Of a stretch of 8,543 nt of DNA, positions 1 through 6,158 are shown one piece after another. Made by a program: the position numbers and the translations under genes. The notes beneath the pieces are model-generated. The model was not told the origin of the DNA and did no database searches. It was given only the letters and a program-made list of their open reading frames with translations. Origin of the DNA: Methyloprofundus sp. (GTDB taxonomy: Bacteria > Pseudomonadota > Gammaproteobacteria > Methylococcales > Methylomonadaceae); contig WTCN01000308.1 of assembly GCA_013138555.1 (NCBI GenBank), forward strand, positions 1-8,543, in the 5' to 3' direction. The stretch's first letter is position 1, and every line of letters begins with the position of its first letter.

Positions 1-127
1 TTTCTGACTCCTTTTGAGCCTAAACTTTGACCTTAACATCTCTATTTTTAAGAATTTTAGGATCAATTCAGGCAACCAAAATATAAGAATTGAAAAGTAC
101 GTGTTTCAATATGGACGGAGTATAACA
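1..127 (-). promoter_or_regulatory. Possible promoter, leader and RBS of a gene off the left edge
   Basis: Reading the minus strand leftwards, a TGTTATACT string (119-127) fits an extended -10 element; no good -35 hexamer lies upstream of it. The strand then ends with AAGGAG (8-13) followed by seven bases (7-1) to the window edge. That is a strong Shine-Dalgarno match at the right distance for a start codon just beyond position 1. No long frame is open here. The inference is an mRNA leader of roughly 110 nt for an unseen minus-strand gene. The ribosome-binding site is the better supported half. Confidence 0.3.
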
Positions 128-256
128 TTGTCGGGTAGGAATTGGGCGGTTTTCTGCTCTCACCTACTGGGTAATATTAACTCATTTTACGACCTATCAG
201 TCGGTTCCAAAGCTCTGATTTTATCTTGACGCGAGGATTTTTTTGTTATGTTTTAT
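1..256. other. Gene-free left flank
   Basis: I see no gene in this AT-rich stretch. The plus frame that is open from 14 to 229 has no recognisable motif, no Shine-Dalgarno and no similarity I can name. No T-tract terminator was found after hicB; only a short ATCAG/CTGAT inverted pair lies near 199-222. It separates hicAB from whatever minus-strand gene starts off the left edge. Confidence 0.5.
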
Positions 257-586
257 TTAATGCGCCAACTTTGCGCTTGCTATTCGGTTTAAACTAACCC
301 CTGCTTCAATAGCTTCTAGTGCTAGATGTCTGTGTACCTCTGGAGGAATACGAACCATAAACTTACCACTATAACTCCGCAAAGATATTGGAGTAGGTAT
401 TTCTTCTCCGTTTTCAAGCATATCTTCAAGACACCCTTTTACCGCTAAGTGAATACCTTTTAATGTTTCCTCAGAAGTTTCCGCAAGCCAACTAAGACTT
501 GGGAATTCAGAACACAACCCCACAAACTCTTCATCTTCTTCTGACCAAGTAACTCTATAAGTATATTTTTCAAATTTATGAGCCAT
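257..586 (-). CDS. hicB: HicB-family antitoxin with ribbon-helix-helix domain
   Basis: This 109-residue protein is the probable antitoxin of a type II HicAB pair. The N-terminal part (about 1-65) has the HicB pattern: a tyrosine-containing beta strand (YTYRVTWSEEDEEFVG), then an EFPSLS stretch and a T-x-E-E-T-L-K-G helix. HicB domains of this kind bind and mask the HicA toxin. The C-terminal part (about 73-109) looks like a ribbon-helix-helix DNA-binding domain: strand GKFMVRIP, a helix starting PEVHRHLALEA, then VSLNRIASAKLA. This would let the protein repress its own operon. The ATG is preceded by GGAGGTG five bases upstream, the strongest Shine-Dalgarno in the window, so the antitoxin should be translated efficiently. 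The gene starts inside the 3' end of hicA (11-bp overlap), which fits translational coupling. Function is inferred from pattern and gene pairing. Confidence 0.85.
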   Translation of the reverse strand: MAHKFEKYTYRVTWSEEDEEFVGLCSEFPSLSWLAETSEETLKGIHLAVKGCLEDMLENGEEIPTPISLRSYSGKFMVRIPPEVHRHLALEAIEAGVSLNRIASAKLAH

Positions 587-833
587 TGTTCACCTCCATC
601 TTTTCTATAGCAAGCAGGACTTGCTTTACTTGGTAGGGTTTAGATTTTCCTTTACTATTTTGAATATTAATTCGTGGATCTCCTAACCAAGGTGTTTTAT
701 AAATACAGTGGCTACTTCCACTTTGACGAGCCTTACCGAAATAAAACTCACAAACTTTTTGAAGCTCACTAAAACGAATTCCCTTGGGATTCGCTTTCAT
801 TTCTTCTACTATTTTTGATATGCCACTCATCAT
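576..833 (-). CDS. hicA: HicA-family toxin (predicted mRNA interferase)
   Basis: This 85-residue protein is the probable toxin of the HicAB pair. HicA toxins have a double-stranded-RNA-binding-like fold and cleave mRNA. Visible here is the central signature of the longer HicA variant: FGKARQSGSSH (about 32-42) with the likely catalytic His42, then YKTPW, GDPRINIQ and a KGKSKPYQVKQVLLAIEK helix at about 61-78. The usual G-S-H-x-x-[FY] context of the catalytic histidine is met by GSSHCIY. Two ATG codons lie in tandem at 833 and 830; I chose the first, but either could be used. There is no Shine-Dalgarno before them, in contrast to hicB, which may keep toxin output below antitoxin output. The gene lies upstream of hicB, the classical hicA-hicB order. 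The pair looks AT-richer than the housekeeping genes, which suits horizontal acquisition. Confidence 0.82.
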   Translation of the reverse strand: MMSGISKIVEEMKANPKGIRFSELQKVCEFYFGKARQSGSSHCIYKTPWLGDPRINIQNSKGKSKPYQVKQVLLAIEKMEVNNGS

Positions 834-840
834 GAAACAA

Positions 841-869
841 TATCATTATTGATACTATTTATCAAATAG
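841..869. promoter_or_regulatory. Operator-like inverted repeats upstream of hicA
   Basis: Two perfect short inverted repeats lie end to end just before hicA: TATCA-ttat-TGATA (841-854) and CTATTT-atc-AAATAG (855-869). The region is very AT-rich and must contain the hicAB promoter, although I could not fix a convincing -35/-10 pair. Antitoxins with a ribbon-helix-helix domain bind short inverted repeats overlapping their promoters, so these are candidate HicB sites. Short AT-rich palindromes arise easily by chance. Confidence 0.4.
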
Positions 870-937
870 ATATTTTTCAGAAACATAACATTGCCAATAA
901 ATAGAAAAAAATCCACCTACCACCCTTATTACAATGC

Positions 938-986
938 AATATTTTCCACGTATCATCATATTAAAAGGGATAAAGTGGAAAATATT
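938..986. repeat. 12-bp perfect inverted repeat (AT-rich hairpin)
   Basis: AATATTTTCCAC (938-949) and GTGGAAAATATT (975-986) are exact reverse complements. Inside them TATC (951-954) and GATA (969-972) extend the pairing, leaving a loop of 14 bases. No T-tract follows on either strand, so it does not look like an intrinsic terminator. It lies in the non-coding gap between hicA and the patatin gene, beside the compound hairpin element at 1026-1101. It could be a small palindromic mobile unit, part of a larger degenerate element, or a protein-binding site. Confidence 0.5.
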
Positions 987-1025
987 TCTTGCAACACGGG
1001 ACAAACAACACGCAGCCTCATTCCA

Positions 1026-1101
1026 CGACGCAGAGCGTCGATTGATGCATTCCCACGTGGAACGTGGGAACGATAAATAACGGGACTAAAGCCCCACTTA
1101 C
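1026..1101. repeat. Compound REP-like palindromic element
   Basis: Three hairpins lie in series. CGACGC-aga-GCGTCG (1026-1040) is a perfect 6-bp stem. TTCCCACGT-gga-ACGTGGGAA (1050-1070) is a perfect 9-bp stem. GGGaC-taaa-GcCCC (1082-1095) is a 5-bp stem with one mismatch, followed by the ACTTAC tail. Tight loops and GC-rich stems in otherwise AT-rich DNA are typical of REP/BIME-type repeats moved by RAYT (TnpA_REP) transposases. I recall closely similar units in Methylococcales and some cyanobacteria, but this is from memory. The last segment shares 14 of 16 bases with 8170-8185. It may also end or stabilise transcripts near the 3' end of the patatin gene. Confidence 0.6.
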
Positions 1102-1113
1102 AGATTGCATAAA

Positions 1114-2319
1114 CTATTTTTCAGCGCTTTCAGCCTCAATCACCCTTACAAATCCAGGAGGGCCAATTTCCCAGGGATAACCTTGATAAGCCATATCATA
1201 ACCTCGTTGATATAACTTACTCATATAAACCGGATCAAATCCTTCGCTAGGTTTATCGGTAAAATCCGTAGGAATATAAGCTAGGTTAAAATCATTACCA
1301 TCTCTTTTACACAGTGCATAAATCTGATACAGATCCCCCGTACCACTCGCTCTTAGTAATGCATCAATTGAGCGTGAGGCAATCGGTAAAACGCTACGAT
1401 TAACACCATTATAATCAGGCTCTATAAATGCATTTCTAATAACAAAAACTTGAGGTCTTCCTTTTACTTTTAACCTTTTAGTGAGTTTTTTCCAGTTGAC
1501 AGCAGCAGGATAAACAAACACCTGAGCCCCCACACTCCCATCCACATGCATTTCATCATATTGCTTGCCGTCTACTTCCACAGGGATCATAACAGGTGGA
1601 AAAGCAACAGGGATTGCGGCAGAGGCACGCATAATATCATGAATGAGAGAGACCTTTTCAGGGTAATCACTCACTGCAATGGCACCAATATTCCAGATAA
1701 CGGAACGCGCAGCATCCAAATTAACCGTACCAAGAAATAAACGCCGGCCCTTTTTATGCTCTATTGCGATCGCTTTAATCACTTCGGGTGTCATATAGTG
1801 ACGAATTAATTGCTTTAGCGGTTTAGTATCGGCAAGGGAATCTCCGAATAATGCAGCAATCAAATTACGCTCTAGCGCAACATCCTTAGTCCATGTCGTG
1901 GTATAAATTGTCTTGAGTTTAGCATCATAGTCAGCGCCAAGAAATGCAAAGGGAGCGGTGAGTGCACCTGTACTAACACCAGTGACCATGGTGAATTCAG
2001 GCCGTGTCCCACTTGCAGTCCAACCCGCTAATAACCCCGCCCCAAATGCACCATTCGCGCCTCCTCCCGAAATAGCCAGATAATTATGCGGTACATTATA
2101 CGTTGCAGAAGAGCGTTTTTTTAACTCGGCATCGCTGAATGAATTAAGTCGCTGGATACTAAAACGTGGCCATTCATCAGCCCAGAATCTGGCCGCTGGA
2201 ATCCCTGGGATAGACACTTTAGAGATTAATTCGACTGGTAAGGGGGAGCGATCTGGTGTAGTAGAACAGCCTGTTAAAATGGCAATACAAATTAATATAG
2301 CGTTAAATGATTTATTCAT
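1114..2319 (-). CDS. Patatin-like phospholipase, lipoprotein
   Basis: This 401-residue protein is a predicted lipid-anchored acyl hydrolase. The N-terminus is a lipoprotein signal with lipobox LTGC (Cys18), followed by Ser, which suggests outer-membrane sorting. The patatin domain runs from about residue 78 to 290. It has the oxyanion-hole glycine motif GGGANG (85-90), the nucleophile elbow GVSTG (114-118, Ser116), a RASAAIPVAFPP segment (231-242) and the catalytic aspartate in DGS (Asp260). Together Ser116 and Asp260 form the Ser-Asp dyad of the family; DGS instead of the more usual DG[GA] is a mild variation. The substrate is unknown, with membrane phospholipid the most likely class. The C-terminal 110 residues have no motif I recognise. 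There is no good Shine-Dalgarno before the ATG. The gene follows mtfA after 100 bp on the same strand, so co-transcription is possible but unproven. Confidence 0.85.
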   Translation of the reverse strand: MNKSFNAILICIAILTGCSTTPDRSPLPVELISKVSIPGIPAARFWADEWPRFSIQRLNSFSDAELKKRSSATYNVPHNYLAISGGGANGAFGAGLLAGWTASGTRPEFTMVTGVSTGALTAPFAFLGADYDAKLKTIYTTTWTKDVALERNLIAALFGDSLADTKPLKQLIRHYMTPEVIKAIAIEHKKGRRLFLGTVNLDAARSVIWNIGAIAVSDYPEKVSLIHDIMRASAAIPVAFPPVMIPVEVDGKQYDEMHVDGSVGAQVFVYPAAVNWKKLTKRLKVKGRPQVFVIRNAFIEPDYNGVNRSVLPIASRSIDALLRASGTGDLYQIYALCKRDGNDFNLAYIPTDFTDKPSEGFDPVYMSKLYQRGYDMAYQGYPWEIGPPGFVRVIEAESAEK

Positions 2320-2349
2320 AATTAAGTTCTATTTTGGTTTGAGTGATCA

Positions 2350-2366
2350 AATGATTATGCATCATT
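2350..2366. promoter_or_regulatory. Inverted repeat upstream of the patatin gene
   Basis: AATGAT-tatgc-ATCATT is a perfect 6-bp-arm inverted repeat 31 bp upstream of the patatin start codon, in the 100-bp gap after mtfA. Its position would suit an operator or a site overlapping a promoter. I could not define a convincing -35/-10 pair here, and a repeat this short may be chance. Confidence 0.2.
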
Positions 2367-2419
2367 AGGGCCAGTAAAATTAATATTCTGCTTATTTTAA
2401 GATACCTACCAGGCATTAT

Positions 2420-3196
2420 TTATAAAGTAAGCATACGCTTCAGCGGATCCTGTCGGTAATAGATCTGGAGCAACTGATAAATATCAGCAAAATGGGTATT
2501 CAAAATTTCTGGGGCACAAAAAAAATACTCACTGAGTACTGCAAAAAACTCTGCCGGGCTGGTAGCGGCATAAGGGTTAATACAAACACGATGATGCTGT
2601 TCAAGACGTTGATTGAGTAACTGATAAGCGGAACTAAAAGCGCTCGCCCATTGCGTTGACTGCATGCTCACATGTAATGGCGGCATACCATTAGCGACAC
2701 CATTCAACATATCCAGTTTATGGGCAATCTCATGCACAATTACATTATGGCCTTCTTGCCAGCGGTGCATGTCCAGCTCAATATCCTGCCAGGATAAAAT
2801 AACGGGCCCTCTTAACCATGATTCCCCACTTAACTGGTGTTGCTCATTGTGTACAATGCCAAACTCGTCCCTTTCTTCTCGATGAACCTGAAATGCATCT
2901 GTGTAGACAATGACATCACGCCACCCAGTCAATAGCCCTATTCCCAAGCCCAAAATAGGCAGGCATGCCTGAGCAGCGATCATAACACGCATTTCTTCAG
3001 TGATATGAAACCCCTGAACAGCATAGATATTTTTGTCATATAAAAATAGAGTACTCAGCTCACGAAAGTGAGCTTTTTCAACCGAACTCATGCCCTGCAA
3101 TAAGCTTAATTTATTGTAGACAGTTTCCCATAAGTCACGCTTGATTGCATAACGTTGCAAAATGTAAATAACCCGTGCACGTTTAAAAATATTCAT
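2420..3196 (-). CDS. mtfA: MtfA-type zinc-dependent peptidase
   Basis: This 258-residue protein belongs to the MtfA (YeeI) family of cytosolic gluzincin-like zinc peptidases. The zinc motif HEIAH (about 155-159, followed by KLD) is the family HExxH signature, and a glutamate in SPAEFFAVLSEYFF (about 213-226) probably supplies the third metal ligand. IAAQACLP (about 73-80) and the WRDVIVY strand are also typical. In E. coli, MtfA binds the glucose repressor Mlc and so affects ptsG, and it has peptidase activity. Nothing in this window shows an Mlc-like partner, so the physiological role here is open. Length matches the family. I start at the ATG at 3196; a TTG at 3205 adds three residues with no better ribosome-binding site. 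The gene follows pcm after about 97 bp on the same strand. Confidence 0.85.
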   Translation of the reverse strand: MNIFKRARVIYILQRYAIKRDLWETVYNKLSLLQGMSSVEKAHFRELSTLFLYDKNIYAVQGFHITEEMRVMIAAQACLPILGLGIGLLTGWRDVIVYTDAFQVHREERDEFGIVHNEQHQLSGESWLRGPVILSWQDIELDMHRWQEGHNVIVHEIAHKLDMLNGVANGMPPLHVSMQSTQWASAFSSAYQLLNQRLEQHHRVCINPYAATSPAEFFAVLSEYFFCAPEILNTHFADIYQLLQIYYRQDPLKRMLTL

Positions 3197-3293
3197 TACA
3201 AACAATCAATAGTTTTTAGTGTCGCTAATAGATAAGATGCAACGTTGCTGAAATGCGTTTAAAAAACAGTTAATCGCTTAAAGCAAACTATTT

Positions 3294-3959
3294 TCACCCC
3301 TTACCTGATAAAAAGGGTACAAAACTTACTGGTTCCAGGCATTCTATTTCATATCCCGACTCAGTACGAATCACACGCTGTAGTTCTTGAATACCTCGTT
3401 CCTTACCTATGGGAATTAGCATAATGCCACCCACTGCCAGTTGTTCCAATAATTTCTCTGGAATTTCAGGCGGTGCAGCAGCAACTAGAATGGCATCAAA
3501 CGGTGCTTTTTCCTGCCATCCCCAGCCCCCATCACTATGTAGATAGCTGACATTGCGAATATCTAGCCCCCATAACCTATCTTTCGCTTGCTTACTTAAG
3601 GGATAAATACGCTCAACGGTATAAACATAATCGACTAATTGCGCCAGCACAGCTGTCTGATAACCACAACCTGTGCCTATTTCCAGTACGTTTTTTAAAT
3701 GGCGCTGATCAACTAATAATTCCGTCATTTTAGCGACGATATAAGGCTGTGAAATCGTTTGCCCATAACCAATAGGCAAAGCGGTATCTTCATAAGCCCG
3801 ACTAGCGAAGGCATCATCCATAAATAAATGTCTCGGTACATTACGTATCGCACCAAGAATTTTATGACTCCCTATTCCCTGTTCAATTAAACGATTTATC
3901 ATCCTTTCTCGCGTACGCCGGGAAGTCATCCCGATTCCTTCGGTATCCTTAAGTCTCAT
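3294..3959 (-). CDS. pcm: Protein-L-isoaspartate O-methyltransferase
   Basis: Pcm methylates isoaspartyl residues that form in ageing proteins, using S-adenosylmethionine, and so starts their repair. It is cytosolic. The 221-residue product shows the full family pattern: ALPIGYGQTISQPY (about 60-73, substrate-site loop), the SAM motif I VLEIGTGCGYQTAVLA (91-106), a VERI segment after motif I, APFDAILVAAAPPEIP (152-167) and the C-terminal VSFVPFLSGKG. The chosen ATG overlaps the surE stop codon as ATGA, a normal translational coupling arrangement. A second ATG at 3929 (MTSRRTRER) is preceded by an AGGA and would match the shorter E. coli protein, so the first ten residues are uncertain. The surE-pcm pairing is widespread in gammaproteobacteria; the usual next genes nlpD and rpoS are not found here, and mtfA follows instead. 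Confidence 0.95.
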   Translation of the reverse strand: MRLKDTEGIGMTSRRTRERMINRLIEQGIGSHKILGAIRNVPRHLFMDDAFASRAYEDTALPIGYGQTISQPYIVAKMTELLVDQRHLKNVLEIGTGCGYQTAVLAQLVDYVYTVERIYPLSKQAKDRLWGLDIRNVSYLHSDGGWGWQEKAPFDAILVAAAPPEIPEKLLEQLAVGGIMLIPIGKERGIQELQRVIRTESGYEIECLEPVSFVPFLSGKG

Positions 3960-4699
3960 GCAGGTAACCAATCTTTAAGTGTATCAAGTGCATCATAGCG
4001 TGTTAAATCCAATTGTAAGGGAGTGACTGAAACATAACCCTGGCTTACCGCGTAAAAATCTGTACCTGGACCTGCATCTTGTTCTGCTCCCGGAGGTCCT
4101 ACCCAATAAATAGTCTTACCTCTTGGGTCTTGAGTTTCAATAACAGGTTCTGCTTTATGTCGTTGTCCTAAGCGAGTGGATTGAAAACCTTTAAGCTCAG
4201 ACCAGGGTAGATCAGGCACATTCACATTTAAGAGAATATCTTTTGCCAACGGTTGTTCTAATAAGCGTTGTAAAATGATACCGGCGACTTTAACCGCCGT
4301 ATCAAAGTGCTGAGGATCACTACTCACCATCGAAATTGCCACTGCAGGCAGACCTAAAAAGCGCCCTTCCGTCGCTGCTGCGACCGTCCCCGAATAGAGT
4401 ACATCATCCCCTAGATTCGCACCATGGTTAATGCCGGCAAAGACCATATCCGGCTCCGTCTCTAGTAAGCCAGTAATCGCCAGATGCACACAGTCTGTCG
4501 GTGTACCATCGACTTTAATAAAGCCATTTGTTGTCTGGTGGGCGCGTAAAGGCATTTCCAGGGTTAGCGAGTTACTGGCCGCACTGCGGTTTTTATCGGG
4601 TGCAACCACTGAAATTTCGGCAAACTCTTGCAAGCCTTCAGCTAGCGCGATTAACCCCTGCGCTAAATACCCATCATCATTACTTAATAGAATATGCAT
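3956..4699 (-). CDS. surE: 5'/3'-nucleotidase SurE
   Basis: SurE is a metal-dependent phosphatase that hydrolyses nucleoside 5'- and 3'-monophosphates and short polyphosphate; it supports stationary-phase survival. The 247 residues are the normal family length. The metal-site residues are visible: NDDG at 7-10 (Asp8, Asp9), Ser39 in APDKNRSAASNS, and Asn91 in AGINHGANLGDDVLYSGTVAAA (the region is about 88-109). The typical GTPTDCVHLA segment is at 65-74. It is the first gene of a surE-pcm unit, with its stop codon overlapping the pcm start. The ATG has no Shine-Dalgarno; a -10-like TATAGT lies only 12 bases upstream, so the transcript may be nearly leaderless. It is divergent from smrA across 61 bp. 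Confidence 0.95.
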   Translation of the reverse strand: MHILLSNDDGYLAQGLIALAEGLQEFAEISVVAPDKNRSAASNSLTLEMPLRAHQTTNGFIKVDGTPTDCVHLAITGLLETEPDMVFAGINHGANLGDDVLYSGTVAAATEGRFLGLPAVAISMVSSDPQHFDTAVKVAGIILQRLLEQPLAKDILLNVNVPDLPWSELKGFQSTRLGQRHKAEPVIETQDPRGKTIYWVGPPGAEQDAGPGTDFYAVSQGYVSVTPLQLDLTRYDALDTLKDWLPA

Positions 4700-4760
4700 T
4701 TTTTCATTACAACTATAAAAATGTTAATATTAGCAATTAATTTAACAAAAAACAGCTAGC
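4700..4760. promoter_or_regulatory. Divergent surE / smrA promoter region
   Basis: This 61-bp AT-rich gap must hold promoters for both flanking genes. For surE (minus) the best pair is TTAATT (4735-4740) and TATAGT (4712-4717), 17 bp apart, which would start transcription about 5-6 bases before the ATG. For smrA (plus) a weak TTTTCA (about 4702-4707) / TTAATA pair can be drawn with 17-bp spacing. Hexamers are easy to find in such AT-rich DNA, so the exact assignments are tentative. Confidence 0.35.
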
Positions 4761-5330
4761 GTGACCGATAAACCTGAAAAAAAACAAGATAATCAGTTAT
4801 TTCTTGACAGCATAGGCAAAGTAACTCCGGTAAAATCGGACAAGCGCAGCATTGTGCCTACCCAGAAACCGAAGCCTTACCCCAAGAAACAAACATCACA
4901 CACTGTAGATAAATTAACGCTTGCGCAAACCGAGTCCGTTAATACCTTACGTGCTGAAGATACTTTAAGCTATACCGCGACAGGACTACAAAAAAACGTC
5001 TTGAAGAAAATGCGCCGTGGTCATTATGGCCTAGATGCAGAACTGGATTTACATGGCTTAACCAGTGTTGAGGCCAAGCGTGAACTGATCAAATTTTTGC
5101 ATTTTTGCGAACTGGATGGCTGCCGATGTGTGCGTATTATTCACGGTAAAGGCTATCGCTCGGAAAACAATCTACCCGTTTTAAAAAATGATCTTAATAT
5201 CTGGTTAAGACAGCATCAGGAAGTACAGGCCTTTTGCTCTGCCGCCCAAAAAGACGGCGGAGCGGGTGCCGTTCTGGTATTACTACACCTGTCCGGCAAA
5301 TACACCGATCAAGACGACACCCAGTACTAA
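4761..5330 (+). CDS. smrA: Smr-domain endonuclease, SmrA (YdaL)-like
   Basis: This 189-residue protein has a basic, probably disordered N-terminal half and a C-terminal Smr domain (about 92-176). The domain carries LDLHG (95-99) and HGKG (128-131), the two conserved motifs of Smr nucleases, and ends in the GGAGAVLVLL segment. An N-terminal LFLDSIGKVTPVK block and the KMRRGHYG lead-in are typical of the stand-alone proteobacterial Smr proteins. Smr domains nick DNA in MutS2, and the E. coli paralogue SmrB cleaves mRNA at collided ribosomes; which of these applies here cannot be read from sequence. The GTG start is the only one available, because a stop codon lies in frame 16 bases upstream; no clear Shine-Dalgarno precedes it. 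The last 48 bp overlap the convergent uppP gene. SmrA rather than SmrB is my preference, based on the HGKG context. Confidence 0.85.
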   Translation: MTDKPEKKQDNQLFLDSIGKVTPVKSDKRSIVPTQKPKPYPKKQTSHTVDKLTLAQTESVNTLRAEDTLSYTATGLQKNVLKKMRRGHYGLDAELDLHGLTSVEAKRELIKFLHFCELDGCRCVRIIHGKGYRSENNLPVLKNDLNIWLRQHQEVQAFCSAAQKDGGAGAVLVLLHLSGKYTDQDDTQY

Positions 5331-6083
5331 ACGATACCAGACAAAGGGCATCATGCCGATATTATTCAGTAACCTTAAAAACCAGGTAATACTGAGATAG
5401 GCGACGATAGCGGAAATAGCTGCCCCGATCAACATAAAATTCCAGCTAACAGCTATTTCAGATTGATACAGCTCCAGTGCCTTTAAGGAGCCTGCCAAGG
5501 CAATAACCGGAATAGATAATAAGAAAGAAAATTTAGCGGCATACTCGCGTTTCAAGCCCAGCAATAAGCCTGCGGTAATGGTAATACCTGAGCGCGATGT
5601 GCCTGGAATTAAGGCAATTGCCTGAAATAACCCAACCATCAGCGCATCTAATAAGGTCACAGTCTCACGTTGCTCTTTTGCGCGTTTTTCTGCCCACCAT
5701 AATAATAATGCAAAGACGATTGTGGCACCCGCAATCACCAAAGGTGAGCGCAGTGCTTCTTGCATATCATCCGATAAACTAATCCCGACCAGTCCCACAG
5801 GGATTGTCCCTAAACCAACATACCATGCCAACTTAGCATCATCATTTAAGCCTTTCCCTACTAAAGACCCCAGCCAGGAGGATATAATTGTTGCTAACTC
5901 TTTACGATAATAAACAACCACCGCTGTTAATGTACCCACATGAACCGCCACATCAAATGCCAGTCCCTGGTCTTCCCAACCTACTATTACCGGCAATAAA
6001 ATCAAATGAGCCGAACTTGAAATCGGTAAAAACTCCGTCAGTCCCTGCAAAACAGCCAAAGCAATTGCTTGTAAAATATCCAT
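5283..6083 (-). CDS. uppP: Undecaprenyl-diphosphatase UppP (BacA)
   Basis: UppP is an inner-membrane phosphatase that converts undecaprenyl pyrophosphate to the monophosphate carrier used for peptidoglycan and other surface polymers; extra copies give bacitracin tolerance. The 266 residues match the family and are hydrophobic with about eight membrane segments. The catalytic signatures are present: QGLTEFLPISSSAHL (13-27, with Glu17, Ser22-24 and His26) and PGTSRSGIT (160-168, Arg164). The protein ends in the typical RLVLGVVLIGVF helix. The ATG at 6083 has only a weak GGA upstream. A consensus TATAAT (6094-6099, read on the minus strand) lies ten bases before it, with no good -35. Its 3' end runs 48 bp into the opposing smrA coding sequence. 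It is divergent from the small lipoprotein gene. Confidence 0.96.
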   Translation of the reverse strand: MDILQAIALAVLQGLTEFLPISSSAHLILLPVIVGWEDQGLAFDVAVHVGTLTAVVVYYRKELATIISSWLGSLVGKGLNDDAKLAWYVGLGTIPVGLVGISLSDDMQEALRSPLVIAGATIVFALLLWWAEKRAKEQRETVTLLDALMVGLFQAIALIPGTSRSGITITAGLLLGLKREYAAKFSFLLSIPVIALAGSLKALELYQSEIAVSWNFMLIGAAISAIVAYLSITWFLRLLNNIGMMPFVWYRLVLGVVLIGVFAGQV

Positions 6084-6093
6084 TAATAATCCA

Positions 6094-6116
6094 ATTATAA
6101 AAAACAGTGATAAAAT
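6094..6116. promoter_or_regulatory. Back-to-back -10 elements for uppP and the lipoprotein gene
   Basis: In the 75-bp divergent gap, TATAAT (minus strand, 6099 to 6094) is a consensus -10 pointing at uppP, and TGaTAAAAT (plus strand, 6108-6116) is an extended -10 pointing at the lipoprotein gene. Neither has a convincing -35. The uppP start would leave a leader of only 3-4 bases; the lipoprotein transcript would have about 36 bases. Confidence 0.35.
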
Positions 6117-6158
6117 AAACGGCTATTTTACCTTGATTAACCTTCGCTTATTAAGCTT

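Noticed and set aside
14..229. Plus-strand open frame of 71 codons
   Set aside because: It has no Shine-Dalgarno, no recognisable motif and unremarkable AT-rich composition; the opposite strand carries a better regulatory signal in the same stretch.
891..1076. Plus-strand frame of 61 codons ending IPRRRASIDAFPRGTWER
   Set aside because: It begins with TTG and its C-terminus is a translation of the compound hairpin element; such arginine-rich tails are a typical artefact of these repeats.
1026..1101. Possible CRISPR or tRNA-like structure
   Set aside because: The hairpins are different from each other and not regularly spaced repeats, and no cloverleaf with anticodon arm can be drawn.
3239..3248. 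Perfect 10-bp palindrome GCAACGTTGC upstream of mtfA
   Set aside because: A palindrome of this length is expected several times by chance in 8.5 kb, and no second copy or promoter context supports an operator.
4431..4740. Two plus-strand frames opposite surE
   Set aside because: They are shadows of the conserved SurE coding sequence, whose motifs are intact on the minus strand.
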